64,000 bases of DNA, from the NCBI GenBank assembly GCA_963971405.1, contig OZ020485.1, positions 39,429,469 to 39,493,468 of the forward strand, read 5' to 3'. The notes below the pieces were generated by a model. That model saw only the letters and a list, made by a program, of their open reading frames with translations. It was not told the origin of the DNA and did no database searches. Below, piece by piece: positions 1 through 11,344 of the stretch. The translations under genes were made by a program, and so were the position numbers. This DNA comes from Psococerastis gibbosa. Its lineage: Eukaryota; Arthropoda; Insecta; Psocodea; Psocidae. Numbering within the stretch: the first letter of the stretch is position 1; each line of letters starts with the position of its first letter.

Positions 1-341
1 AAGGAAATAGCATCTGATAACTACTGCAGGCCTTCACAAATTCCAAAAGGACAAAACGCAAGCAAGCAACATGGATCCGTTGTATTCCACACGCATACAT
101 GTGTACTCTAGCTTTAGGTGGAAGTCACGTATAAAGTGGGTATATAAGAAATTTGTCGGGTTTAGGCTGGGGTTTTTACCGAAATCCTTTTTAATCTATT
201 TTTATAATAATAATAATAGATTGAAACATGAAACATTTTAATTTTTGCCACCCCTCGGAATCTGCCTCCGTAGGATGCAGCCTATGCCCTATACATAATC
301 AGTCTGCTGGGTAACAGGGGCCAGGGCCCAGAGAAAATAGT

Positions 342-814
342 CAGTGCCGGTTTTACCATGTGGAGAGTGTGGCGAAAGCCACAGGCCCCAGCGACGGATC
401 CAGACCATTTGTTTGGGGGGGGGGGGGTAGTTGTGTGAGTAAAAATAGAACAAACATATGTAGTATCGATTAAATTAGAGCGCAATAAATTAACTTACAA
501 TAGAATTACCCCCCCCCCCTGCATCCGTACTTGACAAGCCGCGCATTTTTACGGCGCCCCGCGCTTGGCACAAACTTTTTAATTAATTAAAGTAGGCTAA
601 TAATTTTTTTCATTAAATTAAAAAAAAGAGTGTAAAAAATATTTAAAAAATAAAAAGTTTTAAATGTAATCGCGAAATTGCTTATTATTTTTTACTTTAT
701 TATTTTCATTTGCTGAATTATTGTCAGTTTCAACGCCCCCACCCACCCCCGAAAAAACATTTTCCGGAGTAGGGACCCCACTTAATTGAACCGCCACAGG
801 TAAAACCGGCACTG
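342..814. mobile_element. hAT-like element with perfect 16-bp TIRs
   Basis: The ends are CAGTGCCGGTTTTACC and its exact reverse complement. The CAG...CTG termini and GC-rich subterminal sequence are hAT-like. I could not read a convincing 8-bp target duplication (AAAATAGT against AGTACATA). A smaller hAT-G element (389-533) is nested near its left end. There is no transposase; it is non-autonomous and about 330 bp without the nested insert. Confidence 0.65.
389..533. mobile_element. hAT-G MITE, subfamily 1
   Basis: TIRs are CAGCGACGGATCCAG and, reversed, CAAGTACGGATGCAG. A G-run of about 14 lies just inside the left end and a C-run just inside the right. The flanks ACAGGCCC and ACAAGCCG are probably a decayed 8-bp duplication (6/8). 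The interior is near-identical to the copies at 2879, 41560 and 50268. Confidence 0.75.
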
Positions 815-1852
815 AGTACATATAATACTAAGTTCGGTACATTGAAATAGTTTTTGTAACATACGATGGAATTGGAAAGGGCCGAGACGCAAGTGCCTCT
901 TCATAACACAACAATAAAAGTTCACGGCTAGGGTTCATCATGCAAACTGAATGCTTAAGAAGCTTCGGGGAAGGCGACTTCTGTAAATTGTAATGCAACA
1001 ATACGACCTTAGTAATCCGTTATCTTAAGGAGAAGTATGGCAATATTATAATATGCTCCTAGTAGGCCATCATTTTTTATCAAGCGTGGAGATGCTTTAC
1101 TGCCCCGGGGGGTACTCTTTTAACAATGAATACAATATGAACGCACGGTAGCTGTGCCTGGAGCAAGGACCATCCCAGGGCCGGCCACAGTCGAATCTCT
1201 CAGGTTCCCCCCGCCCTGCATAGGCATGCACAGGTAGCACATATGATGCAACGCATGCCATTGTTCACACCTCTAACATCAATCGATGAAGCTTTATCGC
1301 ATATTCATAGCGTAGCTGCAAGGGCACTTACCTTACCTATAAATGAACAACGTGTAGGTAAAATCATTGTCCCTTATGTAACAAGATACCTAACACACCC
1401 TGCCTGTTTAAAAGACTTACATGAAATAAGCGGTATAACAACGAGTGATTAAGACTTGATTACAATGATGGTAGTTTCACTGACCCCGTGCACTAGACAA
1501 TATTTGACATTACATTGTATATACGGAAGTGACATTACTAATGCGTCACTTGTATGAAATTTCAGTAATTATTTCGATTTGCAAATACAAATAGGCCAAA
1601 GGTACCAGTTCTTTTTCCTAGGTCAAAACCGGTCTGGTTTGGTTGCCCTTAACTGCAGGCTTTGACTTATTGTCATTGGCGTAATTAGGGGGGGGGGGGG
1701 TCTGAGGGGGGGGGGGGGCTTAGCCTTCTTAACTTTTCAGATCAATGCTAAGCTTGTAAAAATACCATTTGTATATATATATCACTATATTTTTAAACTT
1801 TGATAAAATTTATGTATTTTTAAACTGTATGCATTGTACTATTATATTTAGG
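815..1852. other. No recognisable gene
   Basis: This is AT-rich sequence with two G-runs of 13-14 near 1688-1715, after a sequence resembling the subfamily 3 hAT end (GGCGTAATTA). A matching right end is not visible. A 69-codon open frame at 1243-1452 has no recognisable motif. Confidence 0.4.
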
Positions 1853-1965
1853 ATATTGTAAAAATTTCCACCCTAAAACGGGCCTAGCCCATAGGGAAAA
1901 GTGTTAAAAACCTGTAAAAATTGTATTTTGGAAATATATTTTGATTTGATTGACTGATTGTTTGA
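1853..1965 (+). repeat. REP-H dispersed repeat, 3' end with (TGATT)n-like tail
   Basis: This segment contains GGGCCTAGCCCATAGGG and ends in a GATT/GATTGA tail. The same sequence occurs inverted at 19318-19425. The tailed end suggests a retroposon 3' terminus. No coding sequence was seen. Confidence 0.6.
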
Positions 1966-2870
1966 TGTCATGTATTTATCAACTAGTCAACTAGTACATA
2001 CGTACATGCCTAATACCACAATTAAATAGGTAATATACATACAGTATGCTACCGGTCCAAATTAAAGATCTATTACTTGTACTGCTGCGAGTAATATTAT
2101 CTTTCTTAAAAATGACTGATTGATTGACTTATGCTTTATTTTCTTTGATATTTTCCCTCAAACAAAAGGCAAGGTCTTTGCTGGATAAGCCACAAAGTCA
2201 CGCCCTTTGATTAAAAAAAGACAGATACAGCAAGGGCAACAGCATGAAAGCAGCTCAACTTCTCCAGGGATTAAGGTTGATGGCTGGAGAAAAGAGGTCG
2301 TTAGGAAACAGGGGTGAGGTTAAAATAACTTGTCCGCAATTAACAGTGCATTGTCATGTTACATAGGCACTCCTATTTAATTGATCCCAACTGTCCGCGG
2401 CTCCGCGCTGAATGGCAATGGGCCCCGAGACTATAAAATTAATGTAAGTTAGACTCAAAAACATACCGTAGGCTACACTATAACTTAGACTTCTGAGTTG
2501 TGTGAAAAACCAAAATGTGGAAACATGTCGCTCCTTGATTTGCCAACTGTTTTAACTGTAAAAATATTTTTTTTATTGCATCAAATAATTTCTTTTTTCC
2601 TTTATTGCGTCCATCTATATCTGCAAGCCTGAAAAAAATTGAAAATTTCTTGGCTGAAGTAATAAAAGATAATAAATTGAAACCAGCGGAAAAAACTTTG
2701 GAACGCTCTCCTGAAAAGTTAGCATTTTCAGTTAGGCAAGTCAAGGAGCGGTGTACAGTATGATAACACTGTGAAAACCTATCATCCCATGTTTTTACTA
2801 TTGATAAATAAATTAAAAATTTAAACGTTTAAACGTTGTATGGACACATTTTCAGTATTGTAGCCAATCA
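1966..2870. other. No recognisable gene
   Basis: AT-rich sequence. Around 2117-2215 there is a stretch beginning GATTGATTGACTTATGC that may be another tailed retroposon end, but I found no clear sister copy. Nothing else can be assigned. Confidence 0.35.
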
Positions 2871-2878
2871 GTGTACGC

Positions 2879-3052
2879 CAGGGACGGATCCAGCCCATTT
2901 TTTTTGGGGGGGGGGGGTAGCTGAGGGTCAAAATAGGAAAAACTTATGTAGGATCGACTAAATTAGAGCGTAATAACTTAATTTACAATAGATTTACCAA
3001 ATTTGGGGGGGGGGGGCAGCTACCCCCCTACCACCCCCTGTATCCGTCCTTG
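2879..3052. mobile_element. hAT-G MITE, subfamily 1, with perfect 8-bp TSD
   Basis: The element is 174 bp. It begins CAGGGACGGATCCAG and ends with the complement of CAAGGACGGATACAG. It is flanked by identical GTGTACGC (2871-2878 and 3053-3060), the 8-bp duplication characteristic of hAT transposition. G-runs of 12-13 lie inside both ends. It is non-coding, and this copy defines the family. Confidence 0.92.
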
Positions 3053-3060
3053 GTGTACGC

Positions 3061-4090
3061 CTAAGGACGGCCACTGCGGGGGAGTCCGTTAGATAGCAAG
3101 AATTAAGTTACAAGCACATTTGGGATTACCAAATCGAGACTTGTAACAACCTGGGAGCTACACCAGCCGTGCACAATGCTCGGTCTCTTGGTACTATTGT
3201 ACAAATAAAATATTGAAACACATAGCAACAGTTAACTTAAAAAAAAAGTCCTGAAGAACATAATCCATGTCTTAGTAAAGATAATATTTTTAACAACCAT
3301 AAAGAAATAAAACATATACCGTAATGTATTATCGCGGGGCTGAAGACAGAGGGCGTGTCGACTTTCTTGTCCAATTCTTAGCTCATGCATCTGGCATAGA
3401 AGAACAAATTTAACACCTGCAGTAGGTACAAGGAAGAGAGATATTTACGCTTGAAGATTGCAAAATTGAGTGAGGCAGACTACGGTACTCGGTAAGCAAC
3501 TCAATTCAAGCCAGTTATTTTTTATTGGCATTAAGAAAACTAAAGAACGGCGATTCTAATAGTATTGATAGTAGGCTATTATAGCAATATCAAAAGGATA
3601 ATCAATAAAAGTAAATATGCCGGCGGTTTCGCTACAGTTAATGGCTTCAGAATCAGAAAGAACAAAGCAGCCCTAAAATAAGAGTAAGAGGCGCAGCAAA
3701 AGCAATACCACGATTTCGCCTCGAGCAGGTATTGTTATCTTCAGAGTAACATCAAGACCAGGATCATCAATTAAAAGCCATGGTGTAATTGAGTATTTAT
3801 TCAATTAGGAGTCAATTAGACCTTTACTATCAGATCTTCCCATCAAATTGCACTGTATACCAGACTATACAGGTAATCAGTGATGGAAAATTGCAGCTAG
3901 AGGGCGGTGATTGGTTGATCCGGTATCTTAACAATGAAGGTCAGAAAAATGACATTAAATTATAATGCCACGATTTAGATTGTAGGCTACTTGAGAAAAG
4001 AAAAACGGTTTCAGTAGTCCCAAAAAGGTGGGGGCGATGATACACGAGTGCTATACGTTTGTTTTTAAATAATAATATTAAGGGTGACAA
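3061..4090. other. No recognisable gene
   Basis: I see no open frame with protein-like composition, no shared repeat and no RNA gene in this kilobase. Confidence 0.4.
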
Positions 4091-4413
4091 TAGGCTTGGG
4101 CCTACATGTCCACCGAGTTATTAGTGATATGTTGGTATATTGTAAGTTGTGAGAATTAGCGTGTAGTGGCAAACTGTTAAGCCTTTTAAGGCTAGCTTGG
4201 GCTTGCCTACATGTCCACCGAGTTGTTAGTGATGGGTTGGTATATGTGAGTTGAGTGAATTAGCGTGTAGTGGCAAACTGTTATCTTAAGTCTTTTAAAG
4301 CTAGCATGGGCTTGCTTACAAGTCCACCGAGTTGCTAGTGATATGTTGGTATGTTGTGATTTGTGTGAATTAGTGAGTAGTGGCAAACTGTTATCTTAAG
4401 ACTTTTCAGGCTA
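4091..4413. repeat. Tandem repeat, three units of about 104-110 bp
   Basis: Units start at 4091, 4195 and 4304. Each carries GTCCACCGAGTT, TAGTGAT..GTTGGTAT, GAATTAG.G.GTAGTGGC and AAACTGTTA in the same order. Divergence is mostly substitutions plus short indels. It is not part of any dispersed family seen here. Confidence 0.9.
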
Positions 4414-4453
4414 AGATTCATGCTTACTATGAATGGGACAGATTTTTTATCCT

Positions 4454-4535
4454 CCAGCCGCAACTCGGCATCTGTATCCATTTGCCTTAGGACATCAGCA
4501 TTAGCGTTAGAACTGAAGGCTTGGCAGCTGAAATT
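4454..4535 (-). mobile_element. Short non-LTR retrotransposon fragment (lineage E)
   Basis: The sequence matches the stretch just upstream of the reverse-transcriptase C-terminus in the copies at 55535-55850 and 24665-25020, including AACTCGG, GCATC/TGTATC and CTCAGCATTA-like blocks. It is too short to assign a frame. Confidence 0.5.
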
Positions 4536-4539
4536 TTAT

Positions 4540-5150
4540 GCAGGCGGAAGCTGTGTTAGAAGGGTGCTGAAGAAGTAACAATGACGGAGCCATTTATGAG
4601 TCACTGGTATGTAAAACTACAACTGATACAGTTAATAGTGTACGGGTGGACCCTGAACTTGTACGGCAGGTATGGGACGGGACGACGTCCGGTGTGATAA
4701 ATAATGTGGGCATCTGACTCGCCTTGCCGCTCGCTCGTACCTGACCTACCGGAAATCGGATATAGGTTCCGCCCGGAGGCATGCAACTTTTAGACCGACG
4801 AAATGATTTTATATCATCAAAAAATCACGCATGACTCATTCTAGGGGGAGATTTACTCTTCTTCCGTATTAGGTAGCGTATGCAGGTAACAAAGCCGTGG
4901 CACGAAAGTCGACAACACCTCGATCATTCAGGCACGACGACTGGTAGTGGATTCTGTTCTATTTGGGAAACATGAACGCCAGGCGCGTTGAGGTTTCGAA
5001 CGTCGACCTTAAATAAATGATGACTATGATACTTTAAATTGAATCACCATGGTGGAGGTAGAGATATCCTTACCCGCTATACAAGAAATGGAACAAATGG
5101 AGATGTGACAGAGCTCAGAGTATCTTATTGTTTAACACGACACATAACGT
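4540..5150. other. No recognisable gene
   Basis: Mixed-composition sequence. The small open frames here show no domain and overlap one another on the same strand in different frames. Confidence 0.35.
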
Positions 5151-5350
5151 ATTTTTTTTTTAATTTTATTGATAAAAGGTTAAAATCGCATACAAACAAT
5201 TTAATGAATGTATCCGATTTACCTCTTCAATCGCCTCACTAAGTAACCTAATAGGTACTTGTGTCGAGTTATGACACGTCTCCAACTGCAAGATGTGTAG
5301 AGACTCGCATAAGTACAAGCACCCTACCCCTTTGCCACCGAAGTCGCTTT
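5150..5350 (-). repeat. REP-A, about 190-bp SINE-like repeat
   Basis: Shared with 6846-7040, 18583-18765, 26890-27070 and 28072-28215. On its forward strand the family starts near GTGGCAAGGTGGTAGCGTGC, which contains a good tRNA-type A box (TGGCNNAGGTGG form), and ends in an AT-rich tail. A convincing B box is not visible, so tRNA origin is likely but unproven. It abuts the reverse-transcriptase fragment on its right, which fuses the two into one chance open frame. Confidence 0.65.
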
Positions 5351-5384
5351 AGTAGGGTACTGGCCAGCAGAAAACTCTCCGAGT

Positions 5385-5697
5385 TGGCTGAAGTGGTACT
5401 GAGAGACTACCGATGCAGGTTTAGGGGTAGACGACGATCCACAATAGATCAAATCTTTACTGTCCCAATGGTTCTCAAGAAGTGTTATGCGTTCAACGTG
5501 GATGTGCATCAGCTTTATATAGACTTCAAACAAGCGTACGATAGTGTGAAAAACAAGAAGTTGCGCGATTAGCTTCAAGAGTTAGGGTTCCCGCAAAAGG
5601 TGGCCAGACTGGTGTGGGTGACCATGAAAGGGACACGAAATAAGGTAAAACTACAGCTACTTCGTGAACATTTCGTATAACTAGGGCTCAGACAAGG
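5385..5697 (+). pseudogene. Non-LTR reverse-transcriptase fragment (fingers/palm, broken)
   Basis: The translation contains GRRRSTIDQIFTVP and YIDFKQAYDSV, matching the reverse-transcriptase segment that holds the first catalytic Asp in non-LTR elements. After an in-frame stop near 5571 the same frame continues with ELGFPQKVARLV and, past a second stop, GLRQGE, the block before the YxDD region. The YxDD motif itself is missing because a SINE-1 tail abuts at about 5700. It is a dead 5'- and 3'-truncated relic; the element lineage is not resolved. Confidence 0.85.
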
Positions 5698-5699
5698 AG

Positions 5700-5755
5700 A
5701 AAAGCTTAGTAATAGAGCAAAAAGTCAATATTTATTTATATTTATTTATTTATTA
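5700..5755 (+). repeat. SINE-1 3'-end fragment
   Basis: The sequence AGCTTAGTAATAGA..AAAAGTC followed by a TTTATT-rich tail matches the last part of the SINE-1 copies at 22543 and 38157. The tRNA-related head is absent. Confidence 0.7.
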
Positions 5756-6845
5756 CGACTATCAACCCTTTGTTAAATAATTACGTTACCTTAGTTACGC
5801 TATAGTCATTCTACAGTCTATCAGGTGATCTAGTAAGCAGTAAAAAAAAATTAATATCTATCCATTGGGTGCCCAACTACACGCGACCGCAGCACGCCTT
5901 ATTGCGTATGTAGCATAAATATGCAATATGCAGTTAAATAAATCTAATAAGGAAGTAACGAGACAAAAAAATTGAACCACATCTTCTAGTACCTGAAAGA
6001 CCTTCACAGTCAGCGTAGAGAGGACTGCAATGAACTTTTTTTGCAGGCCTTGAAGGTACGCTTCCCTCATGTGTCTATCATTGCCGACAATCCCCAGGGC
6101 CAAGACAATACACGGAGCTTCTCTCCAGCAACTTTCGTGGTCGGGATTCTCATGACAGTTTATAGTAGGTTCGCCTTGAAACCTGAATACGGAAAATAAG
6201 GCTAACCGCGTCCTTGATCATCGCATCCTCTTGCTGGAGGATCCATTTGTAATTATTTATGTATCAATTTTTTGCACTATACTTGAGATTGCAGCAATCA
6301 TATGTGATAGCCATACTATAAACTGTAGTGATTAACTTGTGTTAAAATTTCGTCATCGTCCCATTTAAGGCAAACTGATTGTACAACATTAAATTTGAAA
6401 TGTTGGCGTGGGCATTTGTTCTGTTGCTAACATGGTACATGCTGCCCTATATGAAGAAGAATGACTACGGTATTTTTCATCGTCACCATAGTAATTAATA
6501 TTTGAAAAGACCCGGCAGTGTACCCCACTACATAGTAACTACTTGCAGCGTGCAGCAACGTTGATTGTTAAAACAAGTAAGAATGGGCCTATGCTACCCT
6601 AAAATAGGCGTTGCATCTGCATCTGCTTGTGAAGTAACTGCTATAGTACAGAGGCGGACTGGGACTGGAAATTGCACCTGGCATTTTCGGATACCGCGGC
6701 CCCTTCCTCATATTAGTTCAAAAATTTGAAATTGAAAATGCTGTTGTAATACTTGCTATTAACACAAATTTTATTTTAAAATTTGTTGATTTTTTTTTCC
6801 TTTGTACGTCCGGCCACAAAGAACTATTTTTTTATCCTTAGGCTA
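5756..6845. other. No recognisable gene
   Basis: AT-rich and unassigned. At 6650 the sequence CAGAGGCGGACTGGGACTGG looks like one end of a hAT element, but I found no matching opposite end. Confidence 0.35.
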
Positions 6846-7040
6846 CTTCGATGGCATAGTGCTGGTACCTTGTTCGTACTAGTGCGAGTGCGAGTCTCTA
6901 CCCACCATGTCATCGGTGACCTGTCGTAACTCAACACAGGTATTACTTGCAGAGGCGGCTGAAGAGGTTATTCGGATACATTCATTGAATTGTTTGTATG
7001 CGAATATATATATTTTTTTTTTAATAAAAGAAGATCTTTG
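6846..7040 (+). repeat. REP-A copy
   Basis: The forward copy runs from an A-box-bearing head (ACTTCGATGGCATAGTG) through GCGAGTCTCTAC and GTAACTCAACACA to an AT tail. It is more decayed than the copy at 18583. Confidence 0.6.
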
Positions 7041-7268
7041 TAACAATAAAAGATAAGCTACCTTATCTAGGATAACAACAATAATAATGCAATATGCTTT
7101 ATGCATGAAGAATTGTAAATATTAAAAAAAAAAAAATTAATAAATGTTGGTGTTTTTAACTGTGTATTACAAAAGCCAAAACGCAGGCCGATATGGGTGA
7201 CAAGATGACGTCACATTCTAGATACTACGAATCCAACTAGTTGTAATTCCCAGACTGGCGGCTACTCT

Positions 7269-7630
7269 ATGGTCTTACAAATGGCGACACATTCTGCAGC
7301 TTTCCTAACGACATATTTTATATTTTATTGTTACAACTGTCAAGCAGTATATTATAGTGGATTCAAGTTTGTAGATTGGAAATTTGAATTGTACACTGTT
7401 GTCCTTATGGAAATATATTTGCTATTTGAACCTTTTGAATTACCTATTTATAGCCTTTTATTGATAGTAATGTATATGGGAATATATAATATAGTAAGCT
7501 AACGAATGACCTTTAGAAGACAAGGGGTTAGCATGAAAACAAGACTTTATTTACTTATAGTCTTATTGTTTGCCTTTTGTTTATTTTTCAATAAAGCCGT
7601 TTTCCATTTCATTTTCATTTCATTTCAAAA
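7269..7630 (+). repeat. REP-G retroposon 3' end with AATAAA and TTTCATT tail
   Basis: The end (7536-7630) has GTTAGCATGAAAACAAGACTTTAT, then TTTTTCAATAAAGCCGTTTT, then repeated CATTTCATTT. The same block ends the copies at 34420 and 40250. The upstream segment around 7310-7355 recurs at 40918-40955. The AATAAA followed by a short repeated tail is the layout of a non-LTR retrotransposon or its SINE partner. No conserved reading frame was seen. Confidence 0.6.
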
Positions 7631-8149
7631 AATGACCAAAATTTGCCTTCAGCTTCTGACCACGAGAATGAGTTATTTCAGCTTTGGTGACATAAGGTAA
7701 GTGAAAGCTTGCCCCTGAAATAAAAAACTTTACGAATAATTAAGGAGTGGTTGAGAAAACAATATGGGCTACTTTGTTTATAGTAATAGCTTAAATATCT
7801 ATAATAATATAGTATGCAATATGAGAAAGGAAAATAACCTCAATTAGAAACAAACCATGTGTGATTGTTACCTAAATCGCGGCCCAGTGCCTTATTTAAC
7901 AAAACAATGGGCCTTAATTCAATTTGGCCTACATTTGTAACCTCTAACCAAACAAAACCGAATATTTGGGAAACTATAATGGCATTATAAGGAAGTCCGG
8001 CGCACGCACGCGTCTGACGTAATGCACACACAATACCTTCAGTTACTGACTTTGGCGTTGAATTTTGTCATGCCTCTGTTTTATGGGCCGAAATAATTAA
8101 TTGATGGGCGGTTCGCTCCGGTGAGACACTCGAAAATTATTTAAATATA
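7631..8149. other. No recognisable gene
   Basis: AT-rich sequence without shared repeats that I could detect. Confidence 0.35.
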
Positions 8150-8660
8150 TTAAAATACATAAAAAACATTTCTTCTTTTCCTTCTTCTTCTGTAGTTGCA
8201 ATCTAGCGATTGGTTTGCAGAAAATCTTTCCACCTCCTTCTCCACTCCTCCCTGTCTTGGGCCGTTCTCTTGAGTTCCAAGTAGGTTCCGCATCTCATAT
8301 CTTTCTTGAGGTCTTCTGCGTACGCCTTCCTTGGTCGCCCTCTTGCATTGGTGCCTTCGATTGTGCCTTCTATTATGGTGCTTAAAAGTCCTTCCTGTCT
8401 GATCAGGTGACTCATCCATTTTGCTCTTCTCACCGAAATGGAGGTAATTAGGGATCTTTTATCATTTATCCTTTGATTCATTCGTTATGTGGTCTCTCCA
8501 AGATATTATCAACATTCTCCTATAGCACCACATTTCGAAAGCCTCCAGCTTCTTTTTGCTTCTTTCGTGTATGCACCATGTCTCACAGCCATAAAGCAGT
8601 ATGCTCCATACTAGTGATTTAAGCAGTCTTTTTCTAACATTTATATCGATGTTGTTGTTA
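8150..8660 (-). pseudogene. Non-LTR retrotransposon C-terminal fragment with a frameshift
   Basis: On the minus strand one frame reads LLYGCETWCIHERSKKKLEAF and CYRRMLIISWRDHITNE. After a one-base indel near 8475 it continues in another frame as INDKRSLITSISVRRAKWMSHLIR and GRPRKAYAEDLKKDM, ending WRRRWKDFLQTNR. These are the classic blocks after the reverse-transcriptase domain in endonuclease/reverse-transcriptase elements. A CTTCTTCTT-rich tract at 8170-8190 corresponds to the (GAA)n-like tail. The fragment is 5'-truncated and non-functional. Confidence 0.88.
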
Positions 8661-8699
8661 TAAATATATTTAAATACTTTGATTTAATGTTAAAAATAT

Positions 8700-9577
8700 T
8701 TTCTATTAAACCTTTTGTTGGCAGACATGTTCCGTTAGGTAGTTATGTACAGTAGCTGGGCTAATTTTGTCCAACAATATTAAAAGCTAACAGTAGAAGC
8801 AAAAATCCACCAAGACCTCAGAAGACCTCAGAAGACCTCGGAGCAACTGCTGCCGAGGCACGGAATGGCAAGGAGTGGAAGAGAACCTGCCGTATCGCTG
8901 ACCCCACCTAGGGATAAAAGCGACGAAAAAGGAAAAAGAATTAGGGTTAAAAAAAGTAAGGGAAAAAGTAGAAATAAAAAGTAAATATTGTAATTAAATA
9001 CCATAAGCAAAAATTTCCATTGAGCTTCACGTTTAGTTTTTTCGATTTCTATCGTCTCTGATTTCTCCACTTTACCAGGGCACATATTATACAGGTATAA
9101 AGCAGTTTTTCGACGAGGGTGATACCTACCAAAGCGTGAGGCCTTAAGCGGTGGCCTCATTGTATCTAGTGAAAGGCAAAAAATTTGGGAGGGGGGGCTT
9201 GAACCACCTAAACCCCCCACCCCATGCATATCTGTTTCAAATCTTTTAAATAATGTATGAGCGCTTGTAAGAGTCTGAACGGTGGCAAGAAAATAATGAA
9301 GAATGACGAAGCTAATTAATTTTGTAAAATTATAGTTAAAAATAGAGTGTCATGGCTGAACTAATTTATTGAGAGGAATTGTGTTGATGGTGCAGTTATG
9401 TGATTGTTACTTAGGGGAAAGTAAAGGCTAAGGACAATGGGGGAAAGCCAAGGCTACGATCGACTTTACATAAGTATTTACAATTGAAGGTTAATCTGAT
9501 TGACAACCTTACGTGGGAATTTGGAGCAGACTGACTGTCAGACCGATGAAAGAATAATAATAGTTATATCAATCTGA
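8700..9577. other. No recognisable gene; short AGAAGACCTC repeat and a G/C-tract end
   Basis: Three or more tandem copies of AGAAGACCTC occur near 8820-8840. Around 9185-9225 a G-run followed by CCTAAACCCCCCACCCC resembles one arm of the G-tract elements, but no paired end was found. A 133-codon open frame here has no recognisable motif. Confidence 0.35.
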
Positions 9578-9841
9578 GCCGGCCGCCATACCAAGTTGAA
9601 TCCAGCGGACCAGAGCAGGTTCAAAGCTGCAGATAACATGGTCGTGTGCACAGTGCCGGTAGGGAAACATGGTAGGACTTGTCCTGGTCACCTTCGAACT
9701 AATCGTGTGACTTCACTGTGTTTCCCAAGTGGTTCGGAATCCACTATAATCAGGAGGTCCACTGTCCTATGGGCTGGCATAGGACAGTCAAGTCGGGGTC
9801 GCCTAAGTCGTTATTAACCCGACGAACACTACTACTACTAA
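9578..9841 (+). mobile_element. SINE-3, intact insertion with 13-bp TSD
   Basis: This 264-bp element starts GCCGGCCGCC and ends in (ACT)n. Both sides carry TATATCAATCTGA (9565-9577 and 9842-9854), a duplication length typical of target-primed retroposition. Sister copies are at 44391 (minus) and 53885 (plus, interrupted). An open frame with NPADQSRFKAADN and VCTVPVGKHGRT is shared by the copies; it probably reflects nucleotide identity rather than a protein. I see no clear pol III A box, so it may be a tailed LINE 3' end. Confidence 0.88.
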
Positions 9842-9887
9842 TATATCAATCTGATCAATTACATTCCACCGCTATACAAGGAACGTG

Positions 9888-10237
9888 TGTGCTTCTGAGG
9901 GTAAAAAAATAAAAATAACTAAATTTTCATGAAAAATCACTAAAAAATAATTTTCTGCTGAACCTTTCTATCGATGATTTCTACCTTCAGGTATGTTTTA
10001 GGTGTTAAATAGAGTAACAATACCGAACAGGTTGCTTCCCCAAAAAAGTATTTGCTTTAGTGCAAAAAATTATTGTTTGAATGAATCATATAAAATTCAC
10101 GCCCCAATACATTGCGTGACGTGCTATTATTATTAAATTATTTACTATGAAATAACTCATTATCTCTAACTACTAATACTAATTGATAAATTGGAAAGCA
10201 TGTTCGAGTAAACTCGGACCAGTTCTTTGGATTGTTT
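9888..10237 (-). mobile_element. REP-C, truncated copy
   Basis: This is an inverted partial copy of the 0.85-kb element at 13565. It runs from TGAGGGTAAAAAAATAAAAATAAC to the terminal block AAACTCGGACCAGTTCTTT (reverse of the AAAGAACCGG end). About 500 bp are missing from the other side. Its terminus faces that of the copy at 11345. Confidence 0.75.
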
Positions 10238-10672
10238 CTGTTTGAAGTTTTGGCCATTAGTTCTCGTTGTCAACCTACACCGGCTACAAGCGATTAATGG
10301 ACAAGCTTAGACAATCTTAACATTAATGTAATGAAACAGGCGAAAGCATGACTTAACCAAGTACAGATACGAGTCAGATCTACTTTCAGACTAACGTTGA
10401 ATGTCCCATAAATATTGTACAATAAATGCAAATAGCAACTGGACGGCTACGTGCTCTCTCCCTGACGAGTATAACCACTGCTTTAAAATGAACGCTCATC
10501 ACAGGTCAAGGTAACTCACATGTGTCGCAAAATCGTCACTTACTTTATCCTCATCGTAAAAATGTCAATTCAGCGACACAAGATCAAATCTCAGCTTAAA
10601 TACATTCAGGGACGTCATTCAAGGTAGGTACATTTTATGTCCAGTCAAGTTTGACATCCCTTACTGCAGTTT
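10238..10672. other. No recognisable gene
   Basis: Unassigned sequence between a REP-C end and a retrotransposon tail. Confidence 0.35.
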
Positions 10673-10734
10673 TCAGCTTAACGTAACTCGGTTACTATTG
10701 TAACTTGAGGTTTTACATTGTGTCCCTCTGGTTA

Positions 10735-11039
10735 CACCTTTGCTTCTCCTTCTTCTGGCTCTACAGCCCTTGATGAGCTTTGGCCTGCTCGACAACACTC
10801 CTCCAGTCATCTCGGTTTTGTACAACGCTCCACCCTCTACGGACTCCCAACTCACGAAGGTCAGTTTCCAACTTATCCTTCCAGCGTTTTAGAGGACATC
10901 CGGCCAGTTGTCTTCCTTTCATGCTTGCTTTGTATATCGTTTTCCGCATGCGGGCGTCTGACATTCTTACGATGTGTCCCAGCCATCTTATGCGGTGCTC
11001 TTTTGTGAACCTTTCCCTAAGGTGGCTGAAATAGATCAT
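10735..11039 (-). pseudogene. Non-LTR retrotransposon C-terminal fragment (lineage D)
   Basis: The minus-strand frame contains IRWLGHIVRMSDARM, then PLKRWKDKLETDLRELG, NRDDWRSVVEQAKAH and a stop, then a GAAGAAG tail. These are the blocks at the extreme C-terminus of endonuclease/reverse-transcriptase elements. The fragment is intact within itself but lacks the catalytic region. Related pieces lie at 29842-29994 (plus) and 54600-54720 (minus). Confidence 0.85.
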
Positions 11040-11344
11040 AAATTAAGTCCTAATTTTTTTTTATCATAGTGTAACCACTCAAAAACCGCCTGACACTCTT
11101 TCCAACTTCCATCAGAGGTTTTGCGAATTCTGAGATGATTTTTGGCTGGCTCTGTTATGAACATATAGCACCAGCAGGATGCACCGTGTTCGAATTGTTC
11201 ACCTTGATAAGTTGCTGGAAGTCAGAGTTTCCAAAAAGAAGCACTGTGCTTTCACAAGCTACGTCAACGACTGGGGTCTTTTAATAATATTATCAAAAAA
11301 TTACTTAATACTATGAAATCGTTTAAAATAGGCCTTGGCCAATG

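Noticed and set aside
1243-1452. 69-codon open frame that looks protein-like
   Set aside because: No motif, no splice context and no second piece; length is within chance for the window.
5261-5572. A single 103-codon protein starting MSSYDTSP
   Set aside because: The first half is antisense REP-A and only the second half is reverse transcriptase; the fusion is accidental.
6650-6720. hAT element starting CAGAGGCGGACTGGGACTGG
   Set aside because: The terminus looks right but no matching right end or duplication was found.
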